Positions 12,006 to 24,575 are shown, counted from the first letter of the stretch. The stretch is DNA of 64,000 nt from Notamacropus eugenii (GCF_028372415.1 NC_092875.1:57524919-57588918), one strand, 5' to 3'. Numbers and translations: made by a program. Notes: generated from the letters alone by a model not told the origin.

Positions 12006-12477
12006 TGGATTTTTAATCTTAGCTCTGCTACTTATTAGCTGTGTGATATGGGAGCAAATCACTTTCCCTCTCTGAACTTGTTTCTTCTCCTGTAAAATGA
12101 ATATAATAATTCATGTGTATAGGATTAAAGAATTTTCTTATAATATTGTTGTGAGGAAAGCATTTTGCAAATTAAGAAGGGCAATATATGTAAATATCAT
12201 CTGCTTTCATGCATAATTGGGAAGGAGGAAGAAGAAGCTTATATAATGCCTACTATGTGCCAGGCATTAGAGTCAATCCACCTGGCACCTAAGGGGCACT
12301 TAATAACAGTAAATTGAATTGAAAGTTCACATAGTCCAATTCCTCCCATTTGCAGAAATGGAAGCCAGGTTTCCACATTCCCTTAGTAGGGAATGTTGAC
12401 TTGATGGTTAACTGGTGTTGGAGTCAACAGTAAGAATGAGGGTCAGCTGGGGCCAGCTCTAATTTAAGTATTTTTGG

Positions 12478-12505
12478 CCCCCCCCCCCCCCCCCCCCCCC
12501 CCCCC
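12478..12505 (+). repeat. 28-base uninterrupted C run
   Basis: C28, then G and CCCC. The minus strand is a pure G run able to form a quadruplex. Assembly errors are common in such tracts. Confidence 0.95.
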
Positions 12506-12514
12506 GCCCCAGCT

Positions 12515-12900
12515 AGAGAATCATGGGAATTTTTTTGGGAGGGGCTCTCCTTGAAAGCTCCGTAACTGTATTCTTAGCAAGGAATGCTCATTTTTGGTTC
12601 AGCTCTTCCTTGGAAGGAGGGCCTGTGGTGTTTTTCTGGGGCTTTGGAAGAAGAGAGTGATTTCTCTACCAGAGACTGAGGCAAACAAACTAAACTTGTT
12701 TTTCCAGAAGCTTGCCTGCACGTAACCCACTAAGCTGCACCATTGACTACAAAGGAAACAGGGAACCTGATTGGTCACGTGGAGAGGTACCTGGTAGGGA
12801 TGTGTTTGTAGGAAGGAAGGAGCAAGGCTTTGGTCTCATTTGCTTACTCCCTTAGTGGAACTTGAGTGGGATGTTTGCTTTTGACTGGATTTAGTGAGTC
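12515..12900. promoter_or_regulatory. Low-repeat stretch with a CCAAT box next to an E-box (possible regulatory site)
   Basis: ATTGG (reverse CCAAT, 12770-12774) lies one base from CACGTG (12776-12781). No TATA box or transcript evidence. Candidate only. Confidence 0.2.
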
Positions 12901-13799
12901 TGTTTCCTAGAAGGACTAACTCAGAATCACAGTAGTGCCCAGTTAGAAGTGTCTTCAGAGGGTTATCTAGTCCAGTCTGCGTATGAACAGAAATCCCCTC
13001 TATAAAGTCCTCAACATTGGTGGGCTTGACATATTCCCCAGCAGACTGTTAGTTTCTTGAATGCAGGGACAGTCGTATTTTATCCCTGTATCCCTGTTGA
13101 TTAGTATAGTTGCTTAAACATAGTAGATACTTAAATTGAATAAATGCCCATTAAACATCTACTATGTGCAGAGTGCAATACTTCAGGGGTGTCTGGCGTC
13201 AGGGTCTGTGGTAAACTCTGGGGATGCAGAGTAGAAGTTAGACACCATCCCAGTCGTTGGAGAGTTTGTCCGAGGGAAGGAGGGGATATCCACAAACTAA
13301 AGCTCTAAAGCAAGGTAGATGACTAGAGATGAGGAACAAAGCTGTAACTAGGATGGAACAATTGGCTTTGTCCAGAGGTATAAAAATTTAGAGGGTGCTG
13401 ACAGCACTTGTAATATTTTTTAGCAAATAGAAATAATTGAGTTTAGCTTGAATAATTAATTAAAACAGGAAGCTACTAGATTGGGAGATGTAGCCATACT
13501 CTAAGTAAACTGTCCAGCTACATTCTACCTTCTTCCTCCTTCATGAGGAGCTTGATTGGCAGCAGCCTCTCAGTGTTCTCACATATTCATCTGAATGATA
13601 TTCTGGGGTCTTTATTTCCCCCACCCCCAAAAGGCAGTGTCTTGGGGTCTCTTTCCTCTAGAGGGTTTTGTGATATCCCACATACTCACCTGAGATTGTC
13701 TTAAAAACTGATTTGAGGGTACCTTTCATACTTCTTTCCCTGGGTACCTTTGGTCATACTTGCCTCAAAACATGTAAATAATTTGCTATGGCTCTGGTG

Positions 13800-14260
13800 G
13801 GAGAGGGCAGTTAGAGAGCACAGTAGATAGAGTACCAGTCCTGAAGTCAGGAAGACTTACCTTTTTTTTTCTTTCACTTAATAATATTTTCTTTTTTTCC
13901 AGTGACATGCAAAGATAGTTTTCAACCTTCACTTTTACAAGATTTTGAGTTCCAATTTTTTTTACCCTTTCCTCTCCACCCCCTCCCCAAGACGTCATGC
14001 AATCTGATATAGGCTATACATGTACAATCACATTAAACATATTTTCACATTAAGACTCATCTTTCTGGGTTCAGAACTGGTCTCAGACACTTACTTGCTG
14101 TGGGACCCTGGGTAAGTAACTTAAACCTATTTGCCTTGGTTACTTATCTATAAAACAAGCTGGAGAAGGAAATGACAAATCACTGTAATATCTTTGCCAA
14201 GAAAATCCCAAATGGTGTGAGAAAGAATCGGTGACTGAAACAATTCACAACAATAACAGC
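13800..14260 (+). mobile_element. MAR1/MIR-type SINE split by a minus-strand L1 end
   Basis: SINE head at 13805-13862 (AGTAGATAGAGTACCAGTCC) resumes at 14063 (TTCTGGGTTCAG, GGACCCTGGGTAAGTAACTT, CTGGAGAAGGAAATGACAAA) and ends in an AACAATAACAGCAAC tail. Between them is a 200-base minus-strand L1 end. Confidence 0.75.
13863..14051 (-). mobile_element. L1 3' end inserted in a SINE
   Basis: Starts with T-rich tail complement and CCAGTGACATGCAAAGATAG, then AAGATTTTGAGTTCCAATTT. AAGACTTACCT (13852-13862) and AAGACTCATCT (14052-14062) flank it as a decayed 11-base target duplication. Confidence 0.7.
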
Positions 14261-14995
14261 AACAGCTAGTGGGGAGAGAGGGTATGGCAGTGGGAACCAG
14301 CTTCCATGGGAATCCACTTAGGTACCATATTTGGCCCATGTATTATAAGCAGCTATAAGACTACCGATCGAGGGTGTCCTGATATCTGTATGGAAAAGCT
14401 CAGGTCTATTCTGGGCCTTGGGCAGGTGACCCAGAGAAGCAAAAAGGTATTAAGCCAGGGCCAGAATTTCAGCAGCATGGCTACTGGACTGAACTCTTAG
14501 CTGCTCATTTGTGAGGGATGCCAGTGGAATTAAAAGGGAGGAACTCTTCTAGTCTCTCTGTGGTTGTCTATTCTTTGACTCTGCAAAGAGAATTTCTCAA
14601 GTTTAGAGTTCTATTTTCAAGAAGATAGATATCAATCATATGAGAAGATAGATAATCAATAATTATCAGCTCCTAACAAGAGTTGAAGTCTGTGTTGATG
14701 AATCTCCATGGGGTACTCTCATCAGCTCTCTGGACTGGGGGCACTTATGAACTAATATGGTAGAAGATTCAGCCTGGTATAATGAAAAGAGCATTGGACT
14801 TGCAGCTAGGAGACCTAACTCCAGGTCACCCAGAAAGTAAATGTCACTGTCAAAGGCTAGCCCCTCTTTCTGCTTTGTACGCGTTTGCCTCTCAAAGTAG
14901 CTAAGAAAGAAGTCATGGTAAGCTTGGCTGCTTGGTCAAGAGTTAGGTCCCTAAATTGAGTGGAGTTTGGGTCAGCTTGGTGACAATGGACAGTG

Positions 14996-15218
14996 TTGAG
15001 CCTAGAATCAGGAAGACATCTTCCTGAGTTCAAATCTGGCTTCAGACACTTAAAAGCTGTGTGACCCTGGGCAAGTCACCTAACTCTATTTGCCTCAGTT
15101 TCCTCATCTGTAAAATGAACTGGAGAAGGAAATGGCAAACCATTCTAGTATCTCTGTTAAGAAAACTGCAACTGGGGTCATGGAGAGTTAGACATGATTG
15201 AAATGACTCAACAACAAC
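14996..15218 (+). repeat. MAR1-type SINE
   Basis: AATCAGGAAGACATCTTCCT, GACCCTGGGCAAGTCACCTA, TTTCCTCATCTGTAAAATGA, CTGGAGAAGGAAATGGCAAA, then GAGAGTTAGACATGATTGAA and a CAACAACAAC tail; well preserved. Confidence 0.8.
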
Positions 15219-15529
15219 GTGCATACAATAATATAAGAGATGGGCAAAGGAATAGATGGTTGTGGCCATTGTGGAGGGCTATGAATACCAGGTTAAACAG
15301 TTTGAACTTTACCTGGGAGGAAATAGGGAACCATTACTTGTTTTTTGTACCACCAGTTATTATAATTTGCCAGGTGTTTCTATTTTAGGCTGTCTGCCAG
15401 GATTTCAGGGACCAGAAAAAAGTGTTTTTCATGGAGCATCTTGGTGTAGCAATCTCTGGTTGAAATGACCCTGCTGGTCATGAGGATAAGTACCATTTAG
15501 ATCAGACATTTCTTATCATAATACCTCAT

Positions 15530-15605
15530 GAGGGGCAGTGTGGACTAGTGGATAGAGAGCAGATCTTGGAGCCAGAGAGACCCTGGTTCAAATCCTGCCT
15601 TCTAC
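15530..15605 (+). repeat. SINE head fragment
   Basis: GGGGCAGTGTGGACTAGTGG, ATAGAGAGCAGATCTTGGAG and CCTGGTTCAAATCCTGCCTT are the 5' part of a tRNA-derived SINE. Confidence 0.6.
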
Positions 15606-16157
15606 ATGAAGTGACTGATGACACTCAGTGTTCAGGGAATCTCTTTAAGACTATAAATTATATTAAAGGTGTGGACCTAAGTTGGTAAAAGGAATTTCTC
15701 CATCTGGGAGTTCCCTATACCAATAAATCAGAGATCTAGTCCCTCTCCCTAATGACTCTCATTAATATAATGTTTCATTGTTGTTGGAGAGTGCTTTCTT
15801 CCTAACAACCTTGTGAAAACAGTACAAGCAAGTATTATGATCCCTATTTAAAAGGTGAAGTCAAGAGAGGTGTCTCATTATATTTCATCCTCTTTGGCCT
15901 TGGGCAGATTGTCTAACCTTTCAAAGTCTTGGGTAGCACTATAAGACTATAAGCAGTTTGGAGGGAGTCTCCCCATCCTTAGCTCCTGAAATTGATGAAA
16001 TCTCAACTGTATATGAAAAAGTTAAAAATGGCAACAACAAAAAGATTTGGCCCAATATTCTAGCCTGTCAAGATCTTTTTGGATCCTGACTCTTCATCCA
16101 ACCAGTTGTCATCTGTCAATTGGTTGAACATGCTCTGCTAGCTAAAAACCCTGGGAT

Positions 16158-16325
16158 GCAGAGTCATAGATTTTTAGAGCTTGAAGGGACCATAGAATCC
16201 ATTGGGTTCAACACATTCATTTTACAGAAGAGGAAAGTGAGGTTTAAAGAGGTTGAGTCACTTGCCCAGAGTCACACAACTAGTAAGGAAGTAAGTAAAA
16301 CTTGTAGACCAAATCTCCTTTGAAT
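16158..16325 (-). repeat. MIR SINE
   Basis: TTTTACAGAAGAGGAAAGTG, GAGTCACTTGCCCAGAGTCA and CACAACTAGTAAGGAAGTAA in reverse MIR order. Confidence 0.6.
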
Positions 16326-16499
16326 TTAAACTCAAATTGTCCTGACCCCAAGTTCAGAATCATATTGATTGTACCATGCAGTTGTACTAGTCTTCCATTA
16401 AAGGCCTCCTGTAGATCACATATCATGGTAGGGTATTGACTTAAGGTTCTTAGGATTATAGATTTAGAGATGAAAGAGACTTAAGAGTCCATCTAGTGC

Positions 16500-16511
16500 A
16501 AGGGTTCTTGA

Positions 16512-16562
<51 letters not shown>

Positions 16563-16775
16563 CATGCTCCTCTTTGGCAGTATGGTGAAACCTATGGACC
16601 CTTTCTCAGAATAACATTTAAAAATTTCTAATGTAAAACATATAATATAACCTAGGGATTACAAAGAAAACCAAAGGTCATGAATAAAGATTTTTTTTTC
16701 TTATCCAAGTTCATGGACCCTTTGAAATCTATCCACATAACCCTTGGAGGCCCAAGGTTAAAAACCTTGATTGTA
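16500..16775 (+). mobile_element. hAT-type transposon remnant carrying a (TG)n array
   Basis: CTATGGACCCTTTCTCAGAA, CAAGTTCATGGACCCTTTGA and CCAAGGTTAAAAACCTTGAT are the family's landmarks, repeated at 29680-29860, 37860-38680 and, reversed, 41410-41640. No coding capacity. Confidence 0.55.
16514..16560 (+). repeat. (TG)n microsatellite, 47 bases
   Basis: Uninterrupted TG units near the left end of a hAT remnant. Confidence 0.97.
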
Positions 16776-17249
16776 TCTGGTCCCATCATTTTACAAATAA
16801 GAGAACTGAGGCCCACAGAAGTGGATTGATATGCTCAAGGTCTCACAACTTACAAGTAGTAGAGTCTATGCCAGTGGGACACAAGCTGTGGCAGGACCTA
16901 GCAAACAGAGAAGGCTTCAAGTACAGAGTGAAAACGGACTGCATATGTCCATTGTCCTTGGACTTTGACCCTGTGTTTTTCATTTTTGTCTCCTGAATAT
17001 CTAACATAATGCATTTTTTCATAACATAGGGATTACTTTATAAATGTTGGGGAAATTGACTTGCCTAGTCAAGCATTGGAAGACTTATCACTGGAAAGTT
17101 GGCCTTGAAGTGACACTTTTGGGCCCATGGCAATTCATGGAATGTAGAAGGATGGATGGATTCATGGGTCTTGAGAAACAGTGGTCAAGTACTGACCCAC
17201 AGTCGTGTCTGCTAGCAGTATTCTGACCTGTCTGGGTGAGGCATACATA

Positions 17250-17425
17250 GAATCATAGAATAATAGAGCTGGGAAAAACCTTAAATATCCACTTATCTAA
17301 GAACCCCTTCTTTCTACAAAGAAGGAATGAAGGCTCAGAGAGGGGATATGATTTACATGAGATCACACAGCAAGTTGCTGACAGAATTAGAATTGGGGTC
17401 TCCTGACTTATAAACCAAATCTCCT
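17250..17425 (-). repeat. MIR SINE
   Basis: AATCATAGAATAATAGAGCT, AGGCTCAGAGAGGGGATATG and GATCACACAGCAAGTTGCTG. Confidence 0.55.
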
Positions 17426-17557
17426 TTTCTGTGCTGTATCTTTCCTTGATGGAGAAGTTGAGGTGAGAGAAACTGATGCATGAGCTCTCACACAAGTCTT
17501 AAACCCCCCCAAAGCAGGAAGGGTCTCTCCTCTCCCACTTACTTACTGGTAATGCAA

Positions 17558-18245
17558 TTTTTTTAAAAATTGTATTTTTTTCTAGTTATATGTAAAGACA
17601 ATTTTTACATTCATTTAAAATAATTTTTGATTTCCAAAGTTTTCTCCCCCCACCAAGATGGTAAGCAATTTGATATAGGTTATACATGTGAAATCATGTA
17701 AAACATATTTCTGTTTTAGTCATGTTGTGGGAAAAAAACAGAACAGAAGGAAAAAAATCATGAAAAATAAAGAAAGTTAAAACAGTACACTTTGATCTGC
17801 ATTCAGACTCTATCAGTTCTTTCTCTGGAGTTGGATAGCATTTTTCATCATGAATCTTTGGGAATTGTCTTGGTTCATTGTAATTGCTGAGTAGAGCTAA
17901 GTCATTCATAGTTGATCAATGAATAATCGCTCTTACTGTGCATGATGTTCTCCTGTTTCTGCCCTTTTTTCTTTACATGTGTTTATGTAGGTCTTTCCAG
18001 GTTTTTCTGAAATCCACCTGCTAATCATTTCTTATAACATAAAATATTCCATTTCATTCATATACCACAACTTGTTCAGTCATTCTCCAACTGATGGACA
18101 TGCCTTCAATTTCCAATTCTTTGCTATCACAGAAAGATCCGCTATAGATATTTTCATATGTGTAGGACTTTTTTCCTTTTTTATGAAGGTAGTAGCAATT
18201 TTGAAATTGTAGGTTATATTCTTGAAAATGGGCAAGTAGCATTAA
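17558..18245 (-). mobile_element. L1 3' region
   Basis: Reads in reverse from its A-rich 3' end (CTAGTTATATGTAAAGACAA on the + strand) through CAGTTCTTTCTCTGGAGTTG, TGTTCTCCTGTTTCTGCCCT and CCACAACTTGTTCAGTCATT. About 690 bases, no intact frame. Confidence 0.75.
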
Positions 18246-18264
18246 GGCCATTAGTATTAGAGGA

Positions 18265-18485
18265 GAGACAGCTAGGTGTCCCAGAAGATAGAGTCCAATC
18301 TAGCCTTGGACACTTATTAGCTATGTGATCCTAAGCATGTCAATTAAATTCTGACTGCTTCAGTTTCCTCAACTGTAAAGTGAGGTTAGTAAATAGCACT
18401 TAGCTCCTGAGTTATTATGAGACTCAAATGAGATAATATTTTAAACATTTGGCACATTTCTTGGCCATGCTCAATAAATGCCTAT
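18265..18485 (+). repeat. MIR SINE
   Basis: GACAGCTAGGTGTCCCAGAA, TTCCTCAACTGTAAAGTGAG, GAGACTCAAATGAGATAATA and a GCTCAATAAATGCC end. Confidence 0.6.
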
Positions 18486-19094
18486 TTCCATTTCCCACCC
18501 ATCACAAGGATGTGTTATTTTTGTTTGTGTGTACAAACTCATGGTTGCACTCATGCGTGCAGGTGTGTGAGTGTTTATATAGCACCTGTTTAGTATATAC
18601 ACATACCCAGAAGTCAATGTGTGAGTGGCATAAAGGTTAGATAGAATTCCACTGAGTGGCCCCTCTCTTGTGGACTCTCTTTGGCCCAGTGAAAGCAAAT
18701 CTCTCTTGTTAAACTCTTGCCTCTGGCTTTCAGGTCTTAACCATTATTTGGAATGTCTTCCCATTCGTGTGCATTGTTACCTTTTTTCTTCCTTTAAAGT
18801 GTCTGCCAGGAAGAGTCATTCAGAGTACGGACAGATGAATGTTCAGTCGTTGAGTCTAGGTCCTGATCTTGTCCTCTAGGAGAGGTCACTGACTTCTTTG
18901 TAGTGATGGTATCCTGAAGTCCACCTTCCCAAATTTTAGTCTTTTATCTGTGGCCTTTCCCGAGCCCCACAATAGAAAACAGACTGGGAAGCTGAAAGGA
19001 GAAATGACAAATATTGTCACTGGTAGGAATGTGGATGAAGTGGAGAGAAGGAACTACAGATTCTCAGAGCTGAAAGGGGGCCTCAGAAGTCATC

Positions 19095-19272
19095 TAGGGA
19101 AGGGAAGGAACACTGGCTCTGAAGTCAAAGGATCTGGGTTTAAAGCCCAGCTCTACTGCTTCTTACCTGTTGGGCCTTGGGGGAGTAACTTAATATCCCT
19201 GGACCTCAGTTTCCTCAAAATGAGGAGTTGGATTAGATGGCTGCTGATGTTCCTTCCCATTCTAGATGCATG
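19095..19272 (+). repeat. MIR SINE
   Basis: AGGAACACTGGCTCTGAAGT, GGATCTGGGTTTAAAGCCCA, CTGGACCTCAGTTTCCTCAA and TGATGTTCCTTCCCATTCTA. Confidence 0.6.
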
Positions 19273-19359
19273 ATCTTCTGAGTCATTCACATTCCCATCT
19301 GAGATAAGTCTCTTCTGCAGCACAATCGACATGTCATTTAGTCTACTTCCTGCCATATC

Positions 19360-20570
19360 AGCCAATCAACAAACATTGCTTTTAGTGGCAAAGACAAAAG
19401 TGAAGCAATCTCTGCCCACAAGGGGTTTATATTCTAAGAGGGAAATTAGGCACGCCCACGCACACAAAATGTAGAAGGTGGTTCATTTGAAAGATCTGTA
19501 GAAAAGGAGACACAGGGGCAGTGGGAAATAGGATAATTGTATTTACGTGGAAGAGGGATTTGACAAGTTCAGTTTGGCCTCAAAGGGCTGTACTAGCTAT
19601 TGCAAAGAGGTTAATCTAGACTTAAAAAACAAAACAGAAACAACCTTGATAAGTGGAGCCATCCACAAGTCTAAGGAGCTCTTTCATGAAGGAATGGATT
19701 CTCCACTGGAAATCTTCAAGCATATGTAGAGAGGATTCTTGTCCATGTCTGGGTCAGACTGAATGGTTTCTGACTAACTCTGACATTTCTGTGATCTTGT
19801 TTGGAGACTTCTAGTGACAGGGGACTCACTACCTTATAAGTACTATTTGACTTCTAGGCAGCTCAAATTGATAGGAAATTTCTCCTCATTACAAACTTAG
19901 TTGAAATCTGCCCTCCTACAACTTGCACTGCCCTCTGGGGCCATCTGATCATCTTGACAGCCTTTCAGATAGCTATCTATGTTGGCCCAGGAGCCCTTTA
20001 CCTAAGAGTTGCTTATGTAATATTCCTTGCACTGATGTGGAGATACTGAACAGAATCCCCTAAAAATATTCTTTTCTTCAGGGTCAGCATCTTCAGTTCC
20101 TTTGACCAATTTTCATGGAACATGCATTCCTTGCTCTGGCTGCTCTCCTTTGAATGTTTTCTAACTCATCCTCCTGCAAATGGGGTTCCTCTATTGAAAA
20201 TGACCACAAAAGTCTGGTTCATTGTTCTATTGACACCATTAACATGAATCCTGTAGCATTGTCTTACAAACTACTCTCTCCCCCACCCTTCACCCCCAGC
20301 TTGAATCTCATGCATGGGTGCTCTGGAAGTATCTTCTGTCAGTCATTTGTAGGATGGGTATAATATTTTTTATACTTATGAGGTAGAGTGCATTTGTTGG
20401 GAAGAAAGTTCTTTGTAAACTGCCAGTCCCTACCTAAGTGTGAGATTTTTGTTGAGTTTATTTCAAAAGCCTAGGGGACTAATTCTTATAGTTATGAAAG
20501 TATTTTTTAAAAAGTAAAAAAGGAAAAAACCAGATTCACAGACCCTAGGTTAAGAACTCCTGGATGGGAG
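19360..20570. other. Upstream flank with decayed repeat pieces
   Basis: AATCAACAAACATTGCTTTT and CCACAAGGGGTTTATATTCT (19364-19435) are a SINE core. The rest, to 20570, holds no supported gene; 20525-20565 looks like a hAT end (AGACCCTAGGTTAAGAACTC-like). Confidence 0.35.
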
Positions 20571-20817
20571 ATCTTGGTAGGCCTAGAGCATTGGGCTGAC
20601 TTTTTAACTTTTCCATTGACCCTGAGGTTCAATGTCAGAAATTAAAGATATGGAAGCATCCTTCAAATTGTAGTCTTATAGAGGCAGTAAGAGGTTAGGT
20701 AATCAAACAGTATGAAGCAGGATGAGCCAGTACAGTATAGTGGTGAGACCAAGGATGCCCTTTCTATCTCTAGATGTATGATCACATGTGGGGGGCCATG
20801 AAATACTTTCAGTTAAC

Positions 20818-21445
20818 TAATAAAAGTGTAATAAGCACCTACTATGTGCCACACACTGGGTTAGGGGTTGAGGCAGGATACAAAACAAAGAATGAAACAA
20901 TCCCTTCAAATGGTTCTCATAAGATAGATGGTTCCAAAATAAGATAATGGTTCCAAAAAATTAGGAACCAATTTAGTCTAACCTTTTCATTGTACAAGTG
21001 AGGAATCTGAGCTTGGGAGAGGTCAAAAATAACTTTCTCATGGTCATATAGCTAATAAGTGGGAGAAACAGGACTTGAACTTTGAGCTCTGATCCTACAG
21101 CCAGCATCCTTACCACTACAACACACTGTTTATGTATCTGTGGAGGTCTCTTGGTAAGGTCTTTCCTAAGGTAGTGAGATCAGTTCTGTTCATACCACCT
21201 GGGCTTAATAAAGGATGTTAATTGACTCCTAGAAGATAAAAACTTTCAAGTTTGGAGAATACCTTACATATTTCTGGTCCTCACAAAAACACTTGTGAAG
21301 TATCCATTCCTGGTATTATTTTCCTCATTTTACAGATGAAGGAATTGACCTCAGAGTGATTAAGTGACTTACCCTTAGGTCTAGTAAGAGTCAGTGGTGA
21401 AAATTGAACCCAGGTTTTCCTAACTCTAAGTTTCAACACTCCATC
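20818..21445. repeat. Cluster of MIR/MAR SINEs
   Basis: 20818-20935 is the TACTATGTGCCACACACTGG core; 20965-21130 and 21245-21450 are minus-strand MIRs (TCATTTTACAGATGAAGGAA, GTGAAAATTGAACCCAGGTT). Confidence 0.55.
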
Positions 21446-21449
21446 CACT

Positions 21450-21955
21450 GTAGCACAATGCAGGTCAGCATGGGCTGTCTCCCACTCCAGAGTGTGCTTT
21501 TAGCACTGGTAGGCCAATGATGCCATTGGTCACAAGGTCACAAAGTGGGGATTGGAAGATGACTCTTGAGAGCATGTGACTCCTTTTGCTCTGTTTCCAC
21601 TTCTAGAAAAATTGGCAGTCTGTCCTGTTGAAGGTGTGACAGTGTTGGTCCATATTTAGTATGCAAAGGACAGTATATTATTGCCTAGATATATATTGTC
21701 CTCTTTGATCTGCTTATTTACTTAGGTGTGTCTGTCCTGTGGCTATTCCATTGAATCCACACTCTATCTAACCCAGTGTAGACAGTGGGTGGGAGCTGTT
21801 GAGGATGACAGTGAAGGTTATTCTTCTAGATGGGATTAACTGTTTGACTCTGTAGCAAACTGCCCCAACCAATTCCCTTTTCCAAAACTCTAATTTCCAA
21901 GATTCATTGCATAGGAGTAGTTTGAAATGAGAGGGAGGATGACATGATATAATGA
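21450..21955. other. Upstream flank, no recognised feature
   Basis: No exon, promoter or repeat family recognised. Confidence 0.3.
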
Positions 21956-22091
21956 TGGCACCAGGAATTTTGAGCTGGAAAAAACCTCAGAGGCCATCTA
22001 AGCCTATCTTTTCATTTCACAAGAGAGGAAATATTGTCCCAGAGAAGTTCTGGAACTTGCCTAATGTTATTGATAAGACCTTAACCTAAAA

Positions 22092-22245
22092 GGGCCAGCA
22101 TCTCCCATTGCATCCTGGGCCATCTCCAGTCATCCTGAGTGATATCTGGCCACTGGACCCAGATGTAGAAGAAAGGGGGGTTGGTGACCTTGCACGGCCC
22201 TCCCTCACTCAAATCCAAGTCAACTGCAAGTCATGTCATGTCATA
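22092..22245 (+). repeat. SINE of the TGACCTTGCA family, copy 1
   Basis: AGGGCCAGCATCTCCCATTG, GTCATCCTGAGTGATATCTG, GGTGACCTTGCACGGCCCTC and CAAGTCAACTGCAAGTCATG match five other copies in this window. The 3' end is lost. The family's tail suggests an RTE-driven SINE, which is inference. Confidence 0.7.
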
Positions 22246-22309
22246 CAGATAGTGAGTATCAGAGATGGAGTTTGAACTTGGATCCTTTGATGATTGGGTT
22301 TCTACTGTA

Positions 22310-22680
22310 GCTCCTGAGATCATAGATTCTGAGTAGAAAGAGACCTCAGAGGTTGTCTATTCTAGTCATATCTCATTTTAAAGACCGAGAAACTAAGGCC
22401 TGACAATAATATGCAAACAAATACATACAAACAAGAGACATATAGGTAAATTGGAATTAATCAACAGAGGGGTTGTGCTTTGCCCAATGTCTTTGAACCC
22501 AGGTCCTCCACTGCCTTTTAAGCAAGCAGAATCCTTAAACTTAAGAGCTGAAAGTGACCAGAGAAACCATCTAGTTCAACTTCATTTCACAAGAGACAAA
22601 GCTCAGGCACTGAGAGGGGAAGGGACTCTGCCTGAGGTCAAACAGTTGGTTAGTGACAGACCAAGAGGTCCTTGGGTCTA
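22310..22680 (-). repeat. Two minus-strand MIR SINE pieces
   Basis: 22316-22400 (AGACCTCAGAGGTTGTCTAT) and 22535-22680 (AGCTCAGGCACTGAGAGGGG) show reversed MIR order. Confidence 0.5.
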
Positions 22681-22967
22681 GCTAGGGCTTTGGCCATTAA
22701 TTAGCCCTGTGGTTGCAGCTGAGAGGGATATCAGGGTACCCTACAATTCAATTCCTGCGCAGTGTGGGTAGGAAGATGATACAGATGTATGCAAAATAGG
22801 AACCAACAAGTTGATACTGTGTGTTTGTGTGCGTGTGTACTGGCACCTATTTGTCTATGAGTGTGCACCTTTGATCTAGATACTGGAAGGGTAAACAGCA
22901 AGAGCTGGAACTAGCTGCTACCTGGGGCAGTTTTGCTGAGGGAGTGCCTATGGTTTTGAGAAAGAAA

Positions 22968-23105
22968 GCAGGCTGGGGCAGTGGATAGAGCACCTTGCCT
23001 GGAGTCTGAGTTCAAACCTACCTTCAGACATTTATTAGCTGTGTGACCCTGGGCAAGTCACTTAACCCCAACTATCTGGAAAAAGAAATGAAGTAGCCCA
23101 CCTGC
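22968..23105 (+). repeat. MAR1-type SINE
   Basis: CTGGGGCAGTGGATAGAGCA, GTGTGACCCTGGGCAAGTCA and CTTAACCCCAACTATCTGGA. Confidence 0.7.
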
Positions 23106-23269
23106 TAGTATTCTATTTTTACTAATTATTCTTGTTAACTAGTTGCTAAGCTCAGTTGTTCTCAGGTCTTTGAAGATTTGCAAGTGCTATGGTGGGGCAG
23201 GGAGAGGTGGGGTTGCCTTGCCCTAATTACAACCCTGGTAATTAGAAATCTCATCATGGTGATGATCAT

Positions 23270-23850
23270 CATTTTTATAGATTTAGAAATGGAATTGATC
23301 AAAGGTCATTGTAGCCCAACCTCTTTATTTTACAGATGACAAAACTGAGGCCCATAGAGACCATGTGACTTGCCCTAGCCACACAGTTAGTAAGTGTCTT
23401 GGGTGGTATTTGAACCCAGTTCCACTAATACCAGAGCTTTTCCACTGCAGCACAAAGGACATTGAACTTGAAGTCAGGAGAGACCGGAGTTCAGTCAATC
23501 AATAAAAATTTATGAAACACGTACTATGTGCTAGGCACTAGGGATATGGATAAAGGCAAAGGATGGTTTCTGCTCTTAAGGAGCTCACAGTCTAATGGAG
23601 GAAGATAACATACAAACAATGTACCACACAGGTACATTGGAGATAATCAACAGAAGGCAGACACCAGCGTTAGTGAACTTAACTAGCTGCTTGACCATGG
23701 ACAAGTCACTTATGTTCTCTGAACCTCTGGTTCTTCATTTGTAAGATGGAGATAATAATTTTATATCTACCTCCTTAAAGGTAAGGATCAAATAAAATAA
23801 TGCATGCCAGGTGTTTTTAAAACCTCTAAGTGCTATCCATCACTTGTCAT
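23270..23850. repeat. Cluster: MIR (minus), MAR core, MIR (plus)
   Basis: 23275-23460 minus MIR (TTTTACAGATGACAAAACTG); 23490-23640 core (GTACTATGTGCTAGGCACTA); 23670-23850 plus MIR (CATGGACAAGTCACTTATGT). Confidence 0.55.
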
Positions 23851-24575
23851 CTTTTGTTGGCTTCTGTGGCCAGTGCATGATAGAGGAAGTAAAGACTTTG
23901 AGAATTCCAAAGAAATAAGTCACACTTCTTGTTAGGGGGGAGAATTAGTGAAGAAGATGGGACTGGATCTGAGCTTTGAAGGATGGACCCAACATTTGTG
24001 GGGGAAAGGTATTTGGGGGACAGGGAGTGGGAGTGAGTCTAGGTTTGTAGGGAGAACAAGAGATGGATTGTTCACACATGGGAACACCAAGATGTCTCCA
24101 TATCTTGTAGGACTTGCCATGCCGGTTGCCCCCCCAGGATCCCTAGAGAAATTTGGGGCTGAAGGGGCAGGTCTGTGTCCTGAGGAGTTCAAAAAGCAGA
24201 TGTAGGAGCATGGGCCTGGATGTGGCTAGGCAGCTGTCCAGAGGCTAGACGATCAGGTTCATGCTGTAGAGTGGTAGGAGCTAAAAGTGGAGAGGTCAGT
24301 AGGGAGCAGAATGTGGGGAGCCTAAAACACCAAGCTAAGGAGTCTGGGTCATCTCATTGAAATGAAATTCAGTGAATACCTATTAAGGGCCTATTAGAGG
24401 CAGAGTATTATATTAGGTTCTGAGGACACAAAGAAGTCTGTGCCCACCAAGAGCTTAAAGTCTACTGGGAGGGGTTTGGGGAGGATACAAAATGTACCCA
24501 ATGAGGTAAATACAAAATCTAGGGGATGCAGGGACTAGATTCTGGGACTGGATCTGTGATTTCATTGGTCTAGGG

